Assembly: GCA_022559845.1 (NCBI GenBank)
Contig: CM040121.1
Coordinates: 342,152,243 to 342,216,242, forward strand
Reading direction: 5' to 3'
DNA: 64,000 bases
Source: Amorphophallus konjac
Lineage: Eukaryota > Streptophyta > Magnoliopsida > Alismatales > Araceae
Both the position numbers and the translations under genes were made by a program. This document shows, one piece after another, positions 57,681 to 64,000 of this stretch (position 1 is the first letter of the stretch; each line of letters begins with the position of its first letter). Below the pieces are notes generated by a model. That model ran no database searches. It was not told the origin of the DNA and saw nothing but the letters and a program-made list of their open reading frames with translations.

Positions 57681-58295
57681 TGATGTGATCGCCAGAGGCC
57701 AAAGACACCAAAATAAAAAAATGATCGCGCCTACCTCACTAGCAGGAAGTGGCGGGTTGCTTCTTCCTCCCCCTTCGGCCGGCCGACGGAGAGGGCTTTC
57801 TTCAGTTACCCTTGCAAAACAACAGCCAGTAAATAAACTAAATTAGAAGACGGCGGTGTAGTATCAATCTCTTGCAATGAAAGTGATGAAATCGTGTCAG
57901 GACACACACCTGGTTGGTATGGTTTTAAACCCCTCTCGGACACGAGTAGGAGAAAAGTGCGATGATGAATGCAAGAAGTATATAAGAGAAGGCACCCTTG
58001 TGAAGGGAGATAGAGGATGCGAGATGATGAATGTAAAGAACTACGGAGAAAAAGGGGAGAGAATTGGCTTATTGGATGTGCCGATGGCGAGATCCGGCGG
58101 AGCTTCGGCAGCATAAGGACGACGTGGAAGCGCGGTGGACGAAGATGACCTTCCTCTCGCGAGCGCGGGCACCCGAGAAGCCGACAGAACCTCCCCTTAC
58201 AAAAGAGCCTACGGATTAGAAATGGCTCCGGCAGCCTCTGGGCTCTAGCAGCCTATCGGACCTCTCAAAAGCCCCCTTCGGACTGAGGGGGGGGT

Positions 58296-58307
58296 CTCTA
58301 TTTATAG
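58296..58307 (-). promoter_or_regulatory. TATA box of element H
   Basis: The minus strand reads ctataaatagag, identical to the TATA box of element G. It supports the minus orientation of H. Confidence 0.65.
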
Positions 58308-58318
58308 GGCTCCGGAGG

Positions 58319-58831
58319 ATGGAGGCATCCAGGACCCTGGACGCCTTCATCAGGGCAAAAAAAATATTTTATTCTATTTTTATTTGTTTATTTTGAATAT
58401 TTTCATGGAGGCGTTCAGGCAACTGGATGCCTCCATAAAAGCCCACCGAACTCCCGCCGAAAGCCGCACGCGGTTTGGCACAACGCGTGGGTTTGATTGG
58501 CGCCCGTGATTCATGAATGGGCGCGTCTATCTGGCAGGACGTCTTCAAATTTGGATTTTTTCTTAAACGACAAACCGACCGACGGACGGGGGCACCCGTG
58601 GGCAAGATGATGGAGGCGTCCAGGGGCCTGGACGCCTCCATAAATATATTATTTTATTTTTTGTTTTGTTTTTTATCATTATTAATATTATTTATTTTTT
58701 ATTATTTTGTTTTTTATGGAGGCGTCCAGGGGCCTGGACGTCTCCATTAATTTATTATATTTTTATGTGTTTTTTTGTCTTTTTATATATATTAAAGTCA
58801 TGGAGGCGTCCAGGGGCCTGGACGCCTCCAT
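58319..58831. repeat. Five 32-bp palindromic modules (12-N8-12) in element H LTR
   Basis: Modules at 58319-58350, 58405-58436, 58610-58641, 58716-58747 and 58800-58831 have left arm atggaggcgtcc, right arm ggacgcctccat and an eight-base centre. The centre is aggggcct in three, aggaccct and aggcaact in the others. AT-rich spacers separate them. Further modules are found outside the LTR in this element. Confidence 0.88.
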
Positions 58832-59092
58832 GAAGACCCCCCCGGGTCCCCTGAAAAGGCGTCGGCAGCCGCCTGCCAGACATTCTTCCTGGTTTCGAAA
58901 CCTTCCGGTGCATCCGATTGGTGTTGATGGCGTCCGAATGCCGCAACGAGATGATTTCCGGATGCCGAAAAGGCGGAAGAAGACTCAAGAATAGGAAGCA
59001 CTCAGGCGATTCAAAATGCGAAAGACGCTGCGGGGCGTCGTATAGTAATATAAGATTTTCTCATGAGACGTCAGGAATAGCGTGTCTACAGC

Positions 59093-60271
59093 TGCCCCAC
59101 CTTGGCGTCTGCTTTGCAAGGGAGTGACACGTAATCGAAGTGGAGTGAAAATGGAGTGGGAACGGGCTGATAAGTTGATGCCAAGGTGTGATGAGACACG
59201 CTTTTGAAATTACTGTTTGGAATCTTTCCTGTAGTTTCAATGAGGCGACCTTGAAGAAGGTCTTTCAAATTTTGACGATTGCTTGGACGGAGATCAAATA
59301 AGGGATGGTGAGATGTGCGCTCAGGCACGAAAATAAAGGAGACCAACTTCTCGGTGTGGAAGTACCTGGGTCATAAACCTGCAGGTTTCACCTTTGGGGA
59401 GCGGTTACCAGCCAATGTGGAAGTGCTGCGGCCAAGGTGGGTCAAACAAGGTAAAAAGTAAAGGAATATCTGAGGGTCTGTCCAAACAAGGGTCTCCTTT
59501 GGAAGAGCAGCGTAGGGCCGTTTCAAAGAAACTCAGTATTTCATTCGGAGTGGACTATCTCATATTTTTAAGAATTGAAGCACAAACGGCTTTCACAATC
59601 GAATCACTTGAATGATCTTCCGCAATAAATTCAAAGTCCTATATGAATGCATGCTGGGTTTAAAGAAAAATTTAAAACAAACTAAAATAGAAAATACCCA
59701 AGGATAATATTGTCAACTTGTTAAGAATGGGTCTGGATACCGATCCGATGAGCTGATACTGGGCTGGGGCCCGTTTATCCACGCACCAACTCACTGAATG
59801 GAACCGTCGTCCCCATGCTACCACAAGTTAACGACCTATCCGTACAACCCAAATTCTTCTCGAATTATCACCGTTTTTGTTGAAGGGGAACTCAAATCCC
59901 AGATTCGTTCGGGTCGCAAGGTCCTTGACATGTTCTAATAGCGTAGATATCGTATAGTATGATGCATGACACGGGGCGACCAAACACCGAAGGACGGTAC
60001 ACAAGATAGGACAAAGACGTCCGTTAGTAAAACCTGCACAGACCAACATAGATTAAATACATCAGAAAGCAGCAGAATTACAATAGAATCGCACCACAGT
60101 ACAAGGAGATCCAGACAAAACTCTGACGACTGACCACTGATGTGACGCGTTCCGTCCTGTAGCGCCTCTCCTTTCCTTTAAGTACCTCCCTTAGGCTAGT
60201 TCATCCAAATGCACCAAGGAGAGTTTTGAAAGCTCAGGAGGAGAAGGAGAGGAGAATCTAGGGATTTCAGG
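59093..60271 (-). other. Element H interior start, non-coding
   Basis: About 1.2 kb with several blocks alignable to element G (7650-8480), including gggaagcggttaccagccaatgtgg-like and aaggggaactcaaat segments. No coding frame was seen. The final 100 bp before 60272 would be the promoter and leader of PMD gene 1; no clear TATA box is visible. Confidence 0.65.
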
Positions 60272-61676
60272 ATGGAGGGAGAGTCTTCCCTCCTTATGAA
60301 GAGGAGCAGGCCTAGCAGCGAGATCAGGCGACTTTTCGACCTCGAGGGTCATCTGAGTGGGACGATCCAGTCACATATGGTAAGTTGATTCATTTCAAAT
60401 TCTCTGCGTGAACCCTCTTTTCACTTCTTTTCCTTTCCTTTCTTCTTTCCAGCCATATCCACTCTTCCCAGGCCCGAGGAAGTTTTCCAAACTGCCATGG
60501 CTTTCAAAGTTACCTTCCAACATCTCCATCGGCATGAGGGCCATACTCTCGAGGTGGCATCTTCAGGGGCTCCTTATTCATGCCAAGCACTATGAGAGGA
60601 TTCGCATGGACTGGGCGTCTATGGGCGCACTAGTGGAGATCTGGCATCCCCAGACCCACACTTTCATCTTCCCGACCTTCGAGGCGACCATCCTCCTCGA
60701 GGAGGTGGAACTTCTGCTCGGACTGAAGAAATTCAAGAGTGACGGGAAGGTAAAGGCTATGCGGATGCTGACAAGGGGGACTTCCGAGAGCGTCCTTGGA
60801 AGCTTCATGCCGCCCGACGCAGTCAAAAAGGTCCGCACTCAAAAGGGAATTGATTTGCAAAGACTCGCGGAATGGGTTATGGATGCCCTGAGAGGGTCAC
60901 CAGATGATGACCACTTGGAAGGAATTATGAAAGGGTTCGCCATTTGTCTGGCGGGTGCTCTCTTGTTCCCCTATACCGACAACATAGTGGAGGAGGACCA
61001 ACTGAGTGCCATCCGTGGGATTTGGAGTGGAAAGAGGGTGGGACCCGCCGTCCTTGCCTACCTTTACAGCGGCCTTACTGCCTCGAGCATGGGTAAGCCT
61101 CCTTTCGGTTGTGCACTTGTTCTGAATTGCTGGATTGATTTGCACTTCAAATTTGACCACCGTGAGGGGATGCCGACTGCTTCGAAGCTCTTCCAACAAA
61201 GCCCCCTTTATCACATAGCCGATGTGTTAGGCTTCGGTGGCACCGTGGCGAACCGTGTTCCGTGGCTGAAGAAACGTGAAGACTGGCAGTCCCACTTTCG
61301 AACCATGACACAAAGCTTCTTCACTTGCGCACCGGCATGTCTACTCTCACTTGAACTCCTCATGAGGTCTTCTCCCGAAGTTGAACTCCGACTGATCGGC
61401 GCGACTGAGTTTGTCCTTTATAACGCTCATCGGTGCTGCCTCCAGATCGGCATGCCACGCCACTCGTTCCCACTGCTGACCAGCATTGTCCCTTTGAAGA
61501 AGAGGGAGTTGGGCACGGAATCGGATGCGAAGGAAGCGAAGGCCATTAAAGCACCCTGGAAGACAAGTGTTGCGGGAAAGGCCTTAGCGCATGTAGGGGA
61601 AGAATGCCAGCTGTGGAGGGCTTATGTAACCGAACTGGGGAAGTTAAGGCCTAAAGCGCCTAAGCCCTTGATGTAG
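60272..61676 (+). CDS. PMD-like protein gene 1, two exons, intact
   Basis: Exon 1 is 60272-60379 (36 codons from ATG, MEGESSLLMKRSR...), intron 60380-60452 with donor gtaagt and a pyrimidine tract before ag, exon 2 60453-61676. The phase is 0 and the joined protein has 443 residues without a stop. The region WASMGALVEIWHPQTHTF followed by a (T)ILLEEVELLLGL stretch resembles the start of the plant mobile domain (aminotransferase-like, PF10536), known from MAIN/MAIL proteins and from transposable elements. It is antisense inside element H, with an AT-rich 3' flank. The small intron and an intact frame suggest a gene that is or was recently expressed. A different TE-borne domain of similar pattern cannot be excluded. 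Confidence 0.68.
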
Positions 61677-61800
61677 CTCACTCTATTTTTCTGATGGAAT
61701 AAAATCTGGAATTTGACATCTTGGATCATTGTTCCCCTTGTTACCATTTTTATGTTTTTTATTTTTCTCCTTTTTTATTTTTCCTTATTTATTATGATCA

Positions 61801-61803
61801 TAT

Positions 61804-61871
<68 letters not shown>
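61801..61871. repeat. (TA)n microsatellite
   Basis: About 70 bp of nearly pure ta repeats directly before the palindrome array. A 71-codon frame through it is an artefact. Confidence 0.95.
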
Positions 61872-61876
<5 letters not shown>

Positions 61877-61884
61877 CATTTTTT

Positions 61885-62290
61885 TAAATGGGGGCGTCCA
61901 GGGGCCTGGACGCCCCAATTTTTTGAATATTTTTGATTTTTAAAAAAAATTTATGGGAGCGTCCAGGGGCCTAGACGCCCCAATTTTTTGAATTTTTTTT
62001 ATTTTTTAAAAAAATTTATGGGGGGCCCCAATTTTTTGAATATTTTTTTATTTTTTAAAAATTTTTATGGGAGCATCCAGGGGCCTGGACACCCCAATTT
62101 TTTGAATATTTTTTATTTTTAAAAAAAATTATTGGGGCGTCCAGCGGCCTGGACGCCCCAATTTTTTGAATATTTTTTTATTTTTAAAAAATTTTATGGG
62201 GGCGTCCAGGCGTCTGGACGCCCCAAAGTTTTTGGATTTTTTTTTTAAAAAAAATATGGGGGCGTCCAGGTGCCTGGACGCCCCAAAAAA
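61885..62290. repeat. Array of ggggcgtcc dyads upstream of PMD gene 2
   Basis: Six or seven units of about 65-70 bp: a palindrome with arms ggggcgtcc/ggacgcccc around an eight-base centre (for example 61890-61916, 61955-61981), followed by aattttttgaatatttttt-like spacer. One unit lacks its palindrome (near 62020). The array ends 10 bp before the TATA box of PMD gene 2. Confidence 0.88.
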
Positions 62291-62300
62291 AGGGCCTCTA

Positions 62301-62310
62301 CTATAAAAGG
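62301..62310 (+). promoter_or_regulatory. TATA box of PMD gene 2
   Basis: ctataaaagg, a strong plant TATA consensus, 70 bp before the ATG at 62380 and directly after the palindrome array. Confidence 0.75.
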
Positions 62311-62379
62311 GGGCTTCACCCCCTCCACTGTTCATTCCAACGGCCCATTCTACTTTGACCGACCCATTCTCAGTTCCTA

Positions 62380-64000
62380 ATGGAGCAAGGAGGCCCGAGC
62401 CAGGGTGGGGAGAAACGGAAACGACTTGCTCGTCGTCCGAGGAAGTCGAGGGATCATGCAGAGCAGGCTGTCGTGGAGGAGGAGGTTGTCGCGGAGGAGG
62501 AGGCACCTCCCTTGGCCGTGGAGGGTCCTGCGGGCGCTGGCGACACGGGAGAGGATGAGCACGACCCGGTAAGCCCCTTAGACCTCCATTCTGTTGGTTT
62601 ATTAGGCTAAACAGGTGGGCGAGAGACGGTGTGGAGAAGGCCGGGGAGTGAGGGAAGGAGGCGTCCAGGGGCCTGGACGCCTCCATCCTTTCTTTTTTAT
62701 TTTGTTCTGTTATTATTATTATTTTTGGGGTTATTATGTAATTATAATATATATATAGATGTAAAGAGGCGTCCATCTATTTGGACGCCTTCAAAATTTT
62801 AAATGTATTGTTTTTTTTAATTATGAAATTCAAAAAAGAAAAGAAAAATATGGAGGTGTCCACAAGGTTGGACGCCTTCATATATTATTATTATATATAT
62901 ACATATTTATATAAAATAGATAAAATAAATAAATAAGGAAGAGCCTTAAAAAAATATACATATATATATATATATTTTTGGGAAAATAAATAGAAAATAA
63001 ATATGTGCAGTCTTTGTTATTTATCATTCATGATTCTGATGTGTTCCCTTTTGTTTGTTTTGTGGTGTGCAGGGCGTGATGAAGAGCCGGATCAGCTGGT
63101 CCCTGGTGGTGGCAGCGTACCGTGGGCTGCCGGACTTTCAGAGGGCGCGGGTGGACGCCATGGGTTTTGGAGCCTTCCTCAGGATCGAGCCCTTCCGGCT
63201 CGACCTTCCTCTCATCCAGGCGTTGAGGGAGCGGTGGCATGCGCCGAGCCGGGTGTTCCTGATGCCCTGGGGGCACATGGTGCCGACACTGGAGGACGTA
63301 GCTCGGATCACCGGGCAACGAGTTGACGGAGAGGCAGTCAGCAGGGTCACTTACCCCGATTACCGAGAGAGTGCCTTGGACCTGCTGTGGCTAGAGACGA
63401 GTGCGACTGACAGAGACAGCAGGGTAGTTGGCCGGGTAGAGATTATGGAGGCGCTCGGATTTGGTGACCCGCGCCAGCGGGTCAGCGAGACTGGAGCTGA
63501 GTTTTTGGCACGACTAGAGGGGGACGCCCATGCAGCTTTCACCCAGGACCCGAGTGAGTGAGAGCTGGTGGATCTAGATCTCCGGAGATTCCTTTTCTTC
63601 TTCCTGGGCCGTCTTCTGCTGGGGACGAAGGGGGACGGCATCCACTGCCGCTTCCTTGGGATCCTGGCGGACCTGGACAGAGTGGGGAACTATGCGTGGG
63701 GAGCGGCTCTGCTTACCCATTTGATCATCGATCTCTCCCAGACTTCAGAGAGGGAGACAACAGTCAGCGGCTTTGCACCTTTTCTCCAGGTAAACATTTT
63801 TTTTATGCATTTTACCATAGTTAAATATGTAATTATTCGTGCTAATGATGTATGACGGATGCAGGTGTGGAGCTACTACTACTTCCCGATGGGAAGAGCC
63901 AGACAGGGGAACAGGAGAGTCGTGCCTCTGGCGCGATGGTGGAGGCCGGTCATGGTCGCGGCACCCCACGGCTACCAGCTGGTGTCGCTTCTTCGGGAGC
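62380..64000 (+). pseudogene. PMD protein gene 2, three exons seen, one premature stop, cut by window end
   Basis: Exon 1 is 62380-62568 (63 codons; a basic stretch GEKRKRLARRPRKSR that could act as nuclear signal, then Glu/Ala/Pro-rich). Intron 62569-63072 (gtaagc...gtgcag). Exon 2 63073-63789. Intron 63790-63864 (gtaaac...atgcag). Exon 3 from 63865. All phases are 0. Exon 2 shows the plant mobile domain clearly: AMGFGAFLRIEPFRLD, then RVFLMPWGHMVPTLEDVARI, then DLDRVGNYAWGAALLTHL; exon 3 continues with VWSYYYFP. A TGA at 63559-63561 interrupts exon 2 in an otherwise conserved frame, possibly from CGA. Antisense in element H. Confidence 0.82.
62657..62881. repeat. Three palindromic modules inside intron 1 of PMD gene 2
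   Basis: Modules at 62657-62684, 62766-62792 and 62850-62881 have arms close to ggaggcgtcc/ggacgcctcc and eight-base centres aggggcct, atctattt and acaaggtt. They are the same type as in the LTR of H, although this is an intron about 4 kb away. Confidence 0.85.

Larger units (their letters stand above)
56583..59092 (-). repeat. Element H 3' LTR
   Basis: 2510 bp with, from left, a tandem repeat (57095-57680), a G-like block (57680-57830), a TATA box (58296-58307, minus) and five palindromic modules (58319-58831). The left edge is inferred from the end of the A LTR match and the TG; the right edge from the match to G. Confidence 0.78.
56583..64000 (-). mobile_element. Element H: LTR element related to G, carrying antisense PMD genes
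   Basis: LTR 56583-59092 (TGTAGCACCCC...GTGTCTACA), then an interior that continues to the window end. The LTR shares with G the ggccggcc block, TATA box and end sequence; the interior start (59093-59960) is alignable with 7650-8480. The purine tract beside the LTR (59093-59105) makes it the 3' LTR of a minus-oriented element, so the two PMD genes on the plus strand are antisense. Extra antisense ORFs between pol and 3' LTR are known in Tat-lineage gypsy elements. The 5' LTR and any pol are outside the window. Confidence 0.8.

Noticed and set aside
61721..61936. 71-codon frame rich in Tyr and Ile
   Set aside because: Encoded by the (TA)n microsatellite.
61885..62290. Regularly spaced palindromic repeats that look like a CRISPR array
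   Set aside because: The context is plant nuclear retroelements, the spacers are near-identical AT-rich sequence, and no cas genes are present.
63552..63600. A splice donor gtgagt at the TGA of PMD gene 2 that would remove the stop
   Set aside because: The next usable ag would give an intron of about 24 bases, too short for a plant intron; the reading frame continues normally after the TGA.

Overview
This window is intergenic, repeat-packed nuclear DNA of a seed plant, most likely a flowering plant; I cannot name the species. The evidence is plant-type Ty3/gypsy and Ty1/copia retrotransposons primed by tRNA-iMet, an L1-type LINE ending in an RNase H domain, plant mobile domain (PMD) genes with GT-AG introns, and plant TATA boxes. 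I see no ordinary host gene. Almost every base can be assigned to a mobile element, and most joints are fixed by TG...CA termini with a 5-bp target-site duplication (TSD).

Layout. Positions 1-4571 are an old, copia-like substrate carrying a 121-bp tRNA-derived SINE (494-614, 12-bp TSD) and a 5'-truncated LINE (1070-3178). From 4572 to the end the window is a nest. Element I (LTR from 4572, PBS 17059, gag start 17094) received G in its LTR (5308-17018, TSD ctcac) and A in its gag (from 17368). A is a coding-free LTR element. It received E in its 5' LTR (18910-35159, TSD ccgtg), B in its interior (37395-55112, TSD ggcat/ggcgt) and H in its 3' LTR (from 56583, running off the window). E, a Tekay/Del-like gypsy element, carries F (19417-23608, TSD ttata), a tandem of four LTRs and three 95-bp interiors. 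B, a solo LTR of about 3.8 kb, carries C (40233-54102, TSD atcat), a SIRE-like copia element. C's left LTR carries D (41555-45173, TSD acgaa), a second solo LTR of the B family. The deepest chain is I > A > B > C > D. Removing the insertions restores LTR pairs of nearly equal length: C 1685/1686, E 3728/3721, G 2342/2343.

Coding content. E and C keep nearly full gag-pol reading frames, each broken by a few in-frame stops and one or two frameshifts. G has one 1096-codon proline-rich frame and no polymerase. H carries, antisense to itself, two intron-containing PMD genes: one intact (60272-61676), one with a premature stop and cut by the window end (62380-64000).

Most unusual signal. The LTRs of nearly every family here hold arrays of short dyad-symmetric modules in which the two arms are conserved, the centre is variable, and the centre length is nearly constant within a family: GACGCC-N9-GGCGTT in both G and E (different lineages), 12-N8-12 in H (also in a PMD promoter and intron), GCGCT-N10-AGCGC and GAACGCGC-N12-GCGCGTTC in F, GGCGG-N12-CCGCC in A, CGACCTG-N6-CAGGTCG and GGCGCGCC arrays in B/D. 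I counted these by eye and know of no standard name for them.
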